Below, piece after piece: positions 25,401 through 32,694 of a stretch of 64,000 nt of DNA. This DNA comes from a virus. The position numbers and the translations under genes are program-made. The stretch's first letter is position 1. The number at the start of each line of letters is the position of its first letter. A model generated the notes under the pieces. It was given only the letters and a program-made list of their open reading frames with translations, had not been told where the DNA came from and searched no databases. The stretch is taken from IMG/VR virus record IMGVR_UViG_3300049846_002100, positions 24,942-88,941 of that record. One strand, written 5' to 3'.

Positions 25401-25633
25401 TCGGCCACGCGGAGCGCGTACTGCATGCGCTCTGCGATACCGGCCATCGCTGTCGAGGTAGCGTCGAGGACATCCTCCACGCTACCTTCAGAGGACTCAT
25501 AGAGGATCACGTCCCCTACGCTGACCATGCAGATCCAGCCCGCTCCGGGGACTTCAGAAGCGCCCCGGAACGCTACCTCGCCCTTCGGATAGAGAGCACG
25601 AACCGCATCTAATAGCCGGTGGAGCTTTCCCAT
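25397..25633 (-). CDS. small unknown protein, 78 aa
   Basis: ATG 25633 with GGAAGGG upstream (MGKLHRLLDA). Contains a short alpha/beta domain: YPKGEVAFRGASEVPGAGWI and YESSEGSVEDVLDATSTAMA. The 4 nt at its end overlap the convergent nucleotidyltransferase stop. No family recognised. Confidence 0.6.
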   Translation of the reverse strand: MGKLHRLLDAVRALYPKGEVAFRGASEVPGAGWICMVSVGDVILYESSEGSVEDVLDATSTAMAGIAERMQYALRVAD

Positions 25634-25675
25634 CCTGCCCTTCCCGGACCACAAGTGATTTTCTTGCGGCACCCC

Positions 25676-25693
25676 ACCCTCAGCTTAGAGGGT
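25676..25693 (-). terminator. small hairpin between two minus-strand genes
   Basis: ACCCTC/GAGGGT, 6-bp stem with an AGCTTA loop, in the 83-nt gap between the gene ending at 25717 and the start of 25397-25633. No T-run. A weak terminator or processing site. Confidence 0.35.
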
Positions 25694-25716
25694 CTGTTGT
25701 GTAGGAAGAGCTTCGT

Positions 25717-26499
25717 TTAGGCTTCAGGCTCTCCCGCAGTGATCGTGGCCTTGGGAATCGTTACAGTGTTCCAACGGTCGGCGAGGACGCGCCAGAGACG
25801 CGGCCCCACGATCCATGAGATAAACATGTGGTCCGAGCCCGTGGTGCCCCCATAGTCGAGCCGATACAACTGGCCCGCGCGCTCCCACTCTTTCAGTGGA
25901 TCTTTGTCCCACTTTTTCGTCGCGGGCGGCGATCCGGCGCGAACCCTGATTCCCTCGGCCGGGAACTCCGGGTTCGCGAGGTGCTCGGTCAGGTCAAGCT
26001 CAAGAACAGCTCCGGCCGCCGCCATCGCGTCCTTAAAGACCTTCGTGTTTGTGGTCGTAGTGGACACGAACGGTGGGACGATGTTCGTGTGGGCCATGGC
26101 CATGAGCGCCTCACCTTTGGCCGCTCGCGTCGCGTAGGAGGTCCAGCGCGTCAACTCCGACGTGTGGATCCCATCCTCGACCAAGTAGGCATCGAGGCGG
26201 TCGCGCTCCTTCTGTGACCCAAGGATACCGTGCCCGAACTGCCATCCGGCACTGAAGGTGACAAGGGCTCTGCGGCCGATCTCGATGTCCTTGTTGGCGG
26301 GAGACAGTTGACGGAGAGCGGCCCGAAACACGTCCCCCGTGGCGGTCCACTCACGTCCGTAACGGATGAAGTCGCCTCCCGATCCCGGGACAACCAGGAC
26401 AAGAGGCTCGTCCCTGAACAGTTCTTTGGCCATCTTGGTGCAAGGAACCATCGAGGAGCACGCAAATGCTGTGATCACCACATCTCGGGCCATGCCCAT
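25717..26499 (-). CDS. putative alpha/beta-hydrolase-like protein
   Basis: 260 aa. Sequence suggests a serine hydrolase fold: VLVVPGSGGDFIRYG (oxyanion strand-turn), the nucleophile elbow-like ALVTFSAGWQFGHG (Ser in F-S-A-G), a strand with Asp in YLVEDGIHTSEL and a late His in GSDHMFISWIVG. If so, it could be an esterase or lipase, for instance a LysB-like enzyme acting on the outer envelope. The GxSxG consensus is incomplete, so this is tentative. It lies in the region of lysis and envelope genes. Confidence 0.5.
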   Translation of the reverse strand: MGMARDVVITAFACSSMVPCTKMAKELFRDEPLVLVVPGSGGDFIRYGREWTATGDVFRAALRQLSPANKDIEIGRRALVTFSAGWQFGHGILGSQKERDRLDAYLVEDGIHTSELTRWTSYATRAAKGEALMAMAHTNIVPPFVSTTTTNTKVFKDAMAAAGAVLELDLTEHLANPEFPAEGIRVRAGSPPATKKWDKDPLKEWERAGQLYRLDYGGTTGSDHMFISWIVGPRLWRVLADRWNTVTIPKATITAGEPEA

Positions 26500-26555
26500 G
26501 ATCTTTCTTTAGAGCTTCCTCGATTGGAGCGGACAGGGAGAGGAAGCGTACCGGA

Positions 26556-27425
26556 ATGGCGTTCGTCGGCTTGAAAGTACCCGCGGATACGGCACGGCTG
26601 TTGGCGAGCGTCGACGCCGCGGAGCGTTTCGGAAGCCCGGAGCCCCGCGACAATTACCACATCACGATCCTGAACTTAGGGGACGATCTCCCGGTCGATG
26701 TACTCGGGAAGGCCGTCGAGCCCCTTGTGGAAGTGGCGTCGAGAACGAAGCCCTTCGCCTTACAAACCAGCCACGTCACTACGTTTCTACCGCACCCTGA
26801 GAAGCGCACCGTTCCGATCATCGCCTTGATCGACTCCGAGCCCCTGTTGAGCCTCCACGGACGCCTCTGCAAGGCGTTCGACAAGGCCGGCATCCCGTAC
26901 TCGAAGAAGTTCCCCGAGTACAAGCCCCACATCACGCTCGGGTACAGCAAGGATCCGGCCGTAGCGGAGGTCGTGAACGTGCACATCCCGACCGTCTCAT
27001 GGGGCGCCGGGGAAGTCATCCTTTGGGGCGGCGACAAGGGAGACAACCGGCTGATCCTCACGGCGCCGTTCACGCTCGGCGTGTCCGCTGAGAACAAAGC
27101 GATGGCCAAGAAGGCATCGCTGGCGGCGTACGTGAAGCTCTCGATGCTGTCGAACGACGGCACCACGCCTCCGCCTCCCGTGGACGTAAAGACGTTGGAG
27201 GAGATGTTCCGGCCGAAGAGGGCGTCCCTCGTTGAGAAGGTATTGCTTCGGTACGCGACGAACCTGGCCACCACCTCCACCAAAGAGCCGAGCGACCCGA
27301 TCCTTTGGAAGCGTGCCATCGAAGAAGCGAAGTCGCGGTACAAGCGCTACCCGAGCGCCCATGCACACGGCTTCGCCACTCGCTGGTATGCCGACAACGG
27401 CGGCAAGTGGGACAAGAAGGGCTAG
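26556..27425 (+). CDS. 2H phosphodiesterase (LigT-like) with DUF5872-like tail
   Basis: 289 aa. The two HxT motifs of the 2H phosphodiesterase/RNA ligase superfamily are NYHITILNLG (near 33) and YKPHITLGYS (near 130). After a linker, the C-terminus ILWKRAIEEAKSRYKRYPSA followed by HGFATRWYADNGGKW matches the short DUF5872-type motif seen in other phage proteins. 2H enzymes open cyclic phosphates in RNA, and phage members (Acb1 type) degrade cyclic oligonucleotide signals of CBASS defence. A role in RNA repair with the RlaP-type enzyme nearby is the other option. GGGAGAGG lies upstream. Confidence 0.8.
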   Translation: MAFVGLKVPADTARLLASVDAAERFGSPEPRDNYHITILNLGDDLPVDVLGKAVEPLVEVASRTKPFALQTSHVTTFLPHPEKRTVPIIALIDSEPLLSLHGRLCKAFDKAGIPYSKKFPEYKPHITLGYSKDPAVAEVVNVHIPTVSWGAGEVILWGGDKGDNRLILTAPFTLGVSAENKAMAKKASLAAYVKLSMLSNDGTTPPPPVDVKTLEEMFRPKRASLVEKVLLRYATNLATTSTKEPSDPILWKRAIEEAKSRYKRYPSAHAHGFATRWYADNGGKWDKKG

Positions 27426-27431
27426 GCCCGA

Positions 27432-28271
27432 TCATCCCTCGACGAGGCGGATCGTCCAAAAGTCGTCCGCAAGGTGGGGGTTCGTGACGTACTCATATGG
27501 CATCGAAAAGTAGCCGCCTTGGCCCCAATCGCTCCCCCATGAGTTGCGGACGAGAAACCGTCGACGTGAATCGTCGTAGCCGACGAGCATGACGGCGTGA
27601 CCACCGAGCGACTTCTCCTCGGGTCGGGGAAGGTTCAGAACACCCGTACGAGTCACCGTATCGCCCTCAAAAGCATCGTAGACGGTGAACCCGAACACGA
27701 TGGGGTATCCCGAGGCAAGGCATGCCTTGAGCATCTCGACCTTCGTGTTGTCCAGGCGCTCGTACTTGAGCGCCTGGTGGTTCAGCGCTTCCTTGTAGGC
27801 AGTAGCGGACGGCTTCTTGGTAAACTTCGAGATGATGTAGGGCCACGTCTTCTCGGGGCAAACTCCGAGCTTCGCGATGACCTTGATACCGTCGCGGATC
27901 TCGGCCCCGGCATCTTCGCTGATCGTGCCCTCGACCTCACGCTCGTTGTAGTAGATGAACAACCGAGACGGCATGAAATCGGGCTTGAGCTGCTTCTTCA
28001 GCACGAACTCATACAAGGCTCCGATGGCGTTCGCCGTGCACGAACCCAACGACCCTTGGTCGTAGACCGGAGGACATCCCGGCCGGAGATCCACCTTGGC
28101 AGGCGTGCCTGCTTTGTGCGCCTCCGGAATCTCGTAATGATGGTCGCGGTAGTCCGGCGTATCTGGACGCCACCCGTACCATTCGATGTCGCGACCAGCG
28201 CGTTTCTCAGAGCAAAACAGCCCTAAGACCCATTCCCACACGGTGAAGAGCAGCTCGCGAACTTTGGACAT
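27432..28271 (-). CDS. papain-like (C1) cysteine peptidase
   Basis: 279 aa. Catalytic set of the papain family in order: Gln72 and Cys78 in DQGSLGSCTANAI, His225 in GGHAVMLVGYDD and Asn243 in RNSWGSDWGQGGYFSMPY. The N-terminus has a hydrophobic stretch LLFTVWEWVLGLF (signal or membrane anchor) and a propeptide-like YGWRPDTPDYRDHHYEIPEA just before VDLRPGCPPVYDQG. Unusual in phages. It may mature virion proteins or attack a host protein. The start codon and ribosome site are inside a strong hairpin, which suggests regulated translation. Confidence 0.9.
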   Translation of the reverse strand: MSKVRELLFTVWEWVLGLFCSEKRAGRDIEWYGWRPDTPDYRDHHYEIPEAHKAGTPAKVDLRPGCPPVYDQGSLGSCTANAIGALYEFVLKKQLKPDFMPSRLFIYYNEREVEGTISEDAGAEIRDGIKVIAKLGVCPEKTWPYIISKFTKKPSATAYKEALNHQALKYERLDNTKVEMLKACLASGYPIVFGFTVYDAFEGDTVTRTGVLNLPRPEEKSLGGHAVMLVGYDDSRRRFLVRNSWGSDWGQGGYFSMPYEYVTNPHLADDFWTIRLVEG

Positions 28272-28288
28272 GGGGGCCTCCCATGTCC
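28266..28288 (-). promoter_or_regulatory. start-codon-sequestering hairpin of the papain-like peptidase gene
   Basis: GGACATGGG / CCCATGTCC, a perfect 9-bp stem with a 5-nt loop. In the minus-strand mRNA the second arm contains the ATG, and the GGGAGG ribosome-binding site lies at the loop side of the first arm, so both are hidden when the stem is formed. Looks like an RNA switch (thermometer or protein-bound). Confidence 0.6.
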
Positions 28289-28370
28289 GGCTGCTAGAAA
28301 AGGGTTACGCCTGAGAGGTGTGGTCTACACGGTAAACCTTTTGTCGATTACCCATGTTTAGGTACGACCC

Positions 28371-29141
28371 ATGCCCACGCAGCTCACGTTTTGCCGCCGA
28401 TGCAACGCCCCGGTCTATGCAGAGCCGGAAGCGAGCGGCGGGTGTGCGTGCGCCGATGGTCAACTGCTCGGGCTCCTCGCCTCGATGAAGCAAGAGTCCG
28501 TGAAAACGGCGTCCGCGGCACCGGCTGCTGATCTTCCGCCGCTATCTCCCGAGATGTGGATGTCCGAGAGCACCTTGCGCGAAGTCAGATTCGCTCAAGG
28601 AACGAAGGCAGCTACCCGCCCGGTGCCCCAAGCCGCCCCCTCGAAGCCGATAGGGCGAACGGCGTCGACGGCCGACATTACGTTCGACGACCCATTCGAT
28701 TTCAGCGAATCCAGCACACCCGACCCGGGAGACTTGGGGTCTCTTTGGATCTCCAACCTACAGAGGGAGGGGATTGAAACGACAGGGATCGATTTCGAGT
28801 TCAGCACGGCTGATGACATCGACACGGGGACATCCGTGCATATGGGTGCCGACCGATTCCGCGCCGATCGAGCACCCCCACCGCGGCCACCGCGCGCCTA
28901 CAACCGTATCAACGACGGGGAATACGTCAGGCCACTCTACTCGGTCGACGACTCTGCACAAATGCCCATGGGAATCGCCGAGGTCCGAGCCGCTGCTCGG
29001 GGACAAACGCCCCCAACGCCAACTCGGACCATTGCCCCACGACCGCCCGGACCGCCGCCTTCTATCGATCGTAGTCCCGCGGTGTACGTCCCGACGGTAT
29101 TCGAGCGACTCGTCAAAGGCGGCGGTCCGCTGGACGATTAG
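28371..29141 (+). CDS. unknown protein with N-terminal zinc ribbon
   Basis: 256 aa. Residues 8-24 hold CRRCNAPVYAEPEASGGCAC, a compact cysteine set that should bind one zinc. The rest is low complexity, rich in Pro, Ser, Thr and Asp (PPPRPPRAYNRINDGE, RTIAPRPPGPPPSIDRS). Such a layout is common in scaffold or adaptor proteins; no function assigned. The last 4 nt overlap the convergent gene at 29138. Confidence 0.6.
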   Translation: MPTQLTFCRRCNAPVYAEPEASGGCACADGQLLGLLASMKQESVKTASAAPAADLPPLSPEMWMSESTLREVRFAQGTKAATRPVPQAAPSKPIGRTASTADITFDDPFDFSESSTPDPGDLGSLWISNLQREGIETTGIDFEFSTADDIDTGTSVHMGADRFRADRAPPPRPPRAYNRINDGEYVRPLYSVDDSAQMPMGIAEVRAAARGQTPPTPTRTIAPRPPGPPPSIDRSPAVYVPTVFERLVKGGGPLDD

Positions 29142-29479
29142 TTCGAATCAGGGCCTTTGGGGTTGGGCTGACTGGCAGGCTTTTCGGGGATCTTCTTCGT
29201 CTTCTTCGATTGGGCCTGGACCTTCACTTGATCCAATGTGGCCCGCAGTAGACGGTGGGCCGCCTGGTCGAAGACCAACTGTGCCTGATCGAGGTCGTTG
29301 ACGAGTTCGTGGACCGTGTCGGGCGTCTTCGTATCGAGCCGCTCGACATCGTGTGAGATTTGCACGGCCAGATCGATGAGGAGCCCCTCCTTCGCAGCGG
29401 GGTCATCCTCCTCTTCGATCTCTTCGTAGAGGGCAATGGTCTCTTCGGAGAAGGAAATCGCGGGCATACGGTCGTCCAT
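29138..29479 (-). CDS. small acidic coiled-coil protein
   Basis: 113 aa. Acidic first half (ALYEEIEEEDDPAAKEG), heptad-like helix DLDQAQLVFDQAAHRLL, and a Lys/Pro-rich tail QSKKTKKIPEKPASQPN. Function unknown. Its ATG has a GGTGTATA motif 9 nt upstream (29489-29496), giving a well-supported start. Confidence 0.62.
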   Translation of the reverse strand: MDDRMPAISFSEETIALYEEIEEEDDPAAKEGLLIDLAVQISHDVERLDTKTPDTVHELVNDLDQAQLVFDQAAHRLLRATLDQVKVQAQSKKTKKIPEKPASQPNPKGPDSN

Positions 29480-29488
29480 GGGGGTCTC

Positions 29489-29496
29489 TATACACC
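29489..29496 (-). promoter_or_regulatory. GGTGTATA start-proximal motif
   Basis: Reads GGTGTATAG on the minus strand, 9 nt before ATG 29479, with a good TATAGA -10-like core. The sequence between motif and start (GAGACCCCC) has at most a weak ribosome site. Confidence 0.55.
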
Positions 29497-29566
29497 GAGG
29501 CGAAGCATAGGCTGCAAACCCTTGTAATTTTGATGGGCCCGACCCTACCTGCCGATTAAACCGCCG

Positions 29567-30394
29567 ATGACCCCGCTTCCGGTGGAGGCATTAAAAATGC
29601 GGGTTCTACGGCAGGGACTAGAGGGGGACGATGTTTCGGCCTGGCAGAACTTCTTGACCGGACAGGGGTTCTACAAGAACGAGGTCGACGGGTCGTTTGG
29701 TGACAAGACCAAGCTAGCGACGCAGGACTTCCAGAGGACGTTCGGCCTGGATCCCGATGGGGCCGTGGGGGACGCCACGATTGCGAAGGCCGTCGAGTGC
29801 GGCTTCGAAGCCTACAGGGGCGAGGATGCGAGCGCAACAGGCCCGAATTGGCCCGCGCCGCCCACGAATTTGAAGCCCTTGACCTCAACGGCAGAGAGGC
29901 AACGGGAGTTCGGCGCGTTCAAGTATGCGGCGGCTCCTACGCCGGGTAACCCAGAAGCCATCCGGGTTACCGACAACTGGTATCAGGCGAACATGACCCG
30001 AGTGGTCATCCCTCAGCTTGCGGGTGGACGTATCGTCGGTGCCCCCAAGGACGGGAGCATCGTCTTCCACCGCCGGGGAGCGGGCCAGCTCCTTGCGATG
30101 TTTCGCGCATGGGACGACGCGGGACTCATGCCCCTCGTGCTCTCGTGGGCTGGTAGTTACGCCCCTCGATTCATCCGGGGTAGCCGGTCCGTTCTCTCTA
30201 ACCACGCCTTCGGAACCGCCTTCGACATCAACCCCGAATGGAACGGCCTCGGCGTCGTCCCTGCCCTCGTAGGGAATGTCGGTTCGGTACGGAAGCTCGC
30301 CGAGCTGGCACCTCAGTTTGGGTTCTATTGGGGCGGTCATTTCAGTGGTCGCCCTGACGGAATGCACTTTGAGCTGTGTGAGGTACGTACGTGA
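29567..30394 (+). CDS. M15-type D,D/L,D-peptidase endolysin with PG-binding domain
   Basis: 275 aa. N-terminal PG_binding_1 domain (13-75: VLRQGLEGDDVSAWQNFLTG, FGDKTKLATQDFQRTFGL). C-terminal VanY/M15 zinc peptidase: His213 and Asp220 in SNHAFGTAFDINPEW and His267 in DGMHFEL supply the metal ligands. It cuts stem peptides of peptidoglycan. The last codons (CEVRT) and the preceding MHFEL seem to come with the GIY-YIG gene inserted directly after: a second MHFEL, coded by different codons, is stranded 650 nt downstream. The stop overlaps the GTG of that gene. Confidence 0.88.
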   Translation: MTPLPVEALKMRVLRQGLEGDDVSAWQNFLTGQGFYKNEVDGSFGDKTKLATQDFQRTFGLDPDGAVGDATIAKAVECGFEAYRGEDASATGPNWPAPPTNLKPLTSTAERQREFGAFKYAAAPTPGNPEAIRVTDNWYQANMTRVVIPQLAGGRIVGAPKDGSIVFHRRGAGQLLAMFRAWDDAGLMPLVLSWAGSYAPRFIRGSRSVLSNHAFGTAFDINPEWNGLGVVPALVGNVGSVRKLAELAPQFGFYWGGHFSGRPDGMHFELCEVRT

Positions 30395-31067
30395 AATCAT
30401 TTGTGTACTGCACCACCAACGTAAAGAGCGGGAAGCGCTACGTCGGCAAGGCTAATAACCCGACTCAACGTTGGGTAGATCATATCCGTCGTGCCAGACA
30501 AAGTGCGGAGGGGTACCTCACCAACACCATACGCAAGTGGGGAGTTGAGTCATTTAAGTTAGAGGTCGTTCAAGAACACCCTTCGGAGAAAGCGGCTTTC
30601 GAAGCGGAGGCTGAACTCACTCGTGTTTGGGAAACAAACAACTCCCAGTAGGGGTACAACCTTGCGGGAGGTGGTCGAGGCGGCGGCCCCTCAGAGATCG
30701 TCCTTGCCAAGCTTAGACGACCAAAGTCGGAAGAGACTAAGCTACGTATGCGACGCCCAAAGTCTCCTGAACATAGGCAAAAGCTGAGTGCCGTGAAGGT
30801 CAGCGATAAGAACCTCAATTCGGCAAACCGCTCTCGGAAGAGCATCGCACCAAGATCAGTCGTGCTAATACGGGGTCTGGTAACGGCTTCGCAGGGAGGA
30901 AACATGGGGACGCAACACGCGAACGCATGCGCGCGGCCCAACAATCCCCCGAAGTGAAACAACGGGCTTCTGAGGGGGTGCGTGCGGCGTGGGTACGTCG
31001 AAAAGCAGTCCCAAAAGTCAACGACAGCATGCATTTCGAGTTGGCAGAACCCAATTCAGCGGTGTAA
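30391..31067 (+). pseudogene. decayed GIY-YIG homing endonuclease with NUMOD3 repeats and stranded lysin 3' end
   Basis: Begins at GTG 30391, overlapping the endolysin stop. GIY-YIG core: FVYCTTNVKSGKRYVGKANN, WVDHIRRARQSAEGYLTNTI, FEAEAELTRVWETNNSQ. Then an in-frame TAG (30649-30651) before GYNLAGGGRGGG, where the family reads through. NUMOD3-type repeats follow (EETKLRMRRPKSPEHRQKLS). Near 30820 the frame shifts by one and continues GKPLSEEHRTKISRANTGSG, NGFAGRKHGDATRERMRAAQ. It ends with DSMHFELAEPNSAV and TAA, the probable original C-terminus of the endolysin. Two lesions, so no active enzyme is expected. Confidence 0.8.
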
Positions 31068-31068
31068 G
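31061..31068 (+). promoter_or_regulatory. GGTGTAAG motif before the lysine-rich protein
   Basis: Variant GGTGTAAG, 57 nt before ATG 31126, overlapping the TAA that ends the endonuclease relic. Weak member of the family and at an unusual distance; it may be chance, since part of it codes for Ala-Val-stop. Confidence 0.25.
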
Positions 31069-31125
31069 TTAGGGATCCACGCGATAGACACATGGGTGTC
31101 TGAGATCGCATCGGAGGAGATCAAA

Positions 31126-31326
31126 ATGGCAACTAAGAGCACCGCGAAGAAGCCGGCAACCAAGAAGACCCCGGCAAAGAAGGCAACCTCGACGACGGTG
31201 AGGAAGACGACCCGAAGCGCGCCGAAGACGGCCAAGGCTCCGGCAAAGCGCTCGGCGGCGAAGAAGCCGGTGGCGCGAAAGGCCCCCGCGCGCAAGCCGG
31301 CGGCCACCTCGACCCCGAAGAGCTGA
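31126..31326 (+). CDS. histone H1-like Lys/Ala/Pro-rich protein
   Basis: 66 aa. GGAGGAG lies 7 nt before the ATG. Almost only Lys, Ala, Pro, Thr and Arg with AKK and KKP repeats (KKPATKKTPAKKATSTTVRK, AKRSAAKKPVARKAPARKPA), no acidic residue. Matches the disordered tails of bacterial histone-like proteins and must bind DNA or RNA by charge. Likely a genome-compacting or virion DNA-neutralising peptide. Stop is followed by a strong hairpin. Confidence 0.85.
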   Translation: MATKSTAKKPATKKTPAKKATSTTVRKTTRSAPKTAKAPAKRSAAKKPVARKAPARKPAATSTPKS

Positions 31327-31343
31327 GCCCCTACGCGGGAGTT

Positions 31344-31379
31344 GAAAGGGGGGAGGCGGCCACGGTCGCTTCCCCCTTC
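31344..31379. terminator. bidirectional terminator between convergent genes
   Basis: GAAAGGGGGGAGGCG / CGCTTCCCCCTTC with one wobble and two bulges, 8-nt loop, between the stop codons of the lysine-rich peptide and the gene at 31389. Followed on the plus strand by CGGCTTTCC. Position between two convergent ends makes a terminator likely. Confidence 0.55.
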
Positions 31380-31388
31380 GGCTTTCCA

Positions 31389-31979
31389 TCACACGGAGAC
31401 GCCTCTCTTCAACCGTTCGTACACGGAGAGCACCGAGGGTTCCGGCCAATCCCCAACATCCTCTTGCACGAGCGTTGACAGCTCATCCGGGTGTAGTGCA
31501 CACGGGATCACGCCTTGCGAAGGATCGTATCCGAGCAACGGCACCGCCACCGAGAACTGCCCCGCCATGTCCCCTTGGGGAGTCACATTGATGCCCCACC
31601 CATCACTACTGACGTAGACCGTCAGTACCACGACTCTCTGAAAGAGATCGTTGAGAGATACACCCCCAGATGTGTACACGGATCGAACCGACGCGCATTC
31701 GAGAGTGAACGTCGAGGGGTAATCGTTGTTCTGCGCACGAGCCTTGTCGAGTTCCTCGTGCGTGATCTCCCACTCGAAGAAAAGCTTCAGCAGCCCCTCT
31801 GCCTTCTCCTGATAATTGGGGAGAAGACCTCCCGCGAAGGAGGGATCGCTCTCGTCTGAAGGAAGCCCCAACGCAAGCTCGGTGGTGAAGTTGCGTTGAT
31901 AACCGGCACGAAAAACGAGCTTCGACGGTCGATCCTGAAAGTTGAAGTAAACAGTCTCATCCGTAAAGTCGATCAACAT
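31389..31979 (-). CDS. unknown protein, 196 aa
   Basis: Starts at CAT-strand ATG 31979 (MLIDFTDETVYFNFQDRPSK). Sequence is beta-rich with NPSQ-type turns (VVVLTVYVSSDGWGINVTPQ, VPLLGYDPSQGVIPCALHPD) and one helix LLKLFFEWEITHEELDKARA. No family recognised. Divergent from 32020 across a perfect palindrome of the GGTGTAGA motif. Confidence 0.6.
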   Translation of the reverse strand: MLIDFTDETVYFNFQDRPSKLVFRAGYQRNFTTELALGLPSDESDPSFAGGLLPNYQEKAEGLLKLFFEWEITHEELDKARAQNNDYPSTFTLECASVRSVYTSGGVSLNDLFQRVVVLTVYVSSDGWGINVTPQGDMAGQFSVAVPLLGYDPSQGVIPCALHPDELSTLVQEDVGDWPEPSVLSVYERLKRGVSV

Positions 31980-31993
31980 CCCGTGGACCCCAC

Positions 31994-32011
31994 TCTACAC
32001 CATGGTGTAGA
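31994..32011. promoter_or_regulatory. perfect palindrome of two GGTGTAGA motifs
   Basis: TCTACACCATGGTGTAGA, an 18-nt perfect palindrome made of two back-to-back motifs. The plus motif ends 8 nt before ATG 32020; the minus motif ends 14 nt before ATG 31979. Either divergent promoters or a dimer-binding operator. Confidence 0.6.
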
Positions 32012-32019
32012 TCGTCGCG

Positions 32020-32301
32020 ATGGCCGGACCTACCGACATGACTCTCCTTTGGGCGCTCCTCTCCTCGAAGAAGCTCAAGCCCGCCGAAACGAAAGCCTTC
32101 CAGTACATGTACGACGACCTTCGCAACGGGAAGATCGTCAACTTGTCCAAGAAGCAGCGCGATTGGGTGATGCAGCGCTTCAACGATCTCGACCTGAAAC
32201 TGTCATCGACACCCGCACCTCCGTCGCCAAAGAAGAGCGGGTCTGCACCGACGTACGACTGGGAAAAGAACAAGCCTCTGAAGCCACCAGGCCGGCCCTG
32301 A
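32020..32301 (+). CDS. small unknown phage protein, 93 aa
   Basis: Helix-turn-helix-like N-terminal part: LLWALLSSKKLKPAETKAFQ, DLRNGKIVNLSKKQRDWVMQ, then a Pro/Ser/Lys-rich tail. The LSKKQRDWV.. pattern is seen in small phage proteins of unknown role. No ribosome site lies between the motif and ATG, so translation may be leaderless. Confidence 0.6.
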   Translation: MAGPTDMTLLWALLSSKKLKPAETKAFQYMYDDLRNGKIVNLSKKQRDWVMQRFNDLDLKLSSTPAPPSPKKSGSAPTYDWEKNKPLKPPGRP

Positions 32302-32361
32302 CGACACTACCTATCCGCTCGCTATTGCTAGGGAATGGACCGGCGACAGGGAGAGCGACGG

Positions 32362-32694
32362 ATGGCAGCAAAGAAGACCGCCGCTAAGGCGCCCGCGAAA
32401 ACGCCTGTTGAAGCGTCTTCCAAGGCGGTTCCGAAGGGACCCGCCCCGAAACGAGACCCGATTCAGGTCGCAGTAGTTGAGGTCCGGAAGGACCATTATG
32501 ATGAGGTCCCACGAGACTGGCCCCGCAAACTGCTGGAGCCCGTCAAGGAAGTCGTATTACGACCCATCGCAGAGCGGCAGAGGGTCTTGATTCGACCTGT
32601 TAGTGTCGAGATCCTCGCCCCTGTGTCAACGATGCGAGAGCTGCGCAAGAAGCTCGGCGCAAAGTTCGCGGTGATCATCACCTCGACTGGCTGA
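32362..32694 (+). CDS. unknown protein with Lys/Ala/Pro-rich N-terminus
   Basis: 110 aa from ATG 32362 (GGGAGAG upstream); an ATG at 32335 would add nine residues (MDRRQGERR). Residues 1-37 are AKKTAAKAPAKTPVEASSKA-type DNA-binding-like sequence, similar in make-up to the peptide at 31126. The rest is a small domain: VVEVRKDHYDEVPRDWPRKL, RPIAERQRVLIRPVSVEILA. Function unknown. Confidence 0.58.
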   Translation: MAAKKTAAKAPAKTPVEASSKAVPKGPAPKRDPIQVAVVEVRKDHYDEVPRDWPRKLLEPVKEVVLRPIAERQRVLIRPVSVEILAPVSTMRELRKKLGAKFAVIITSTG

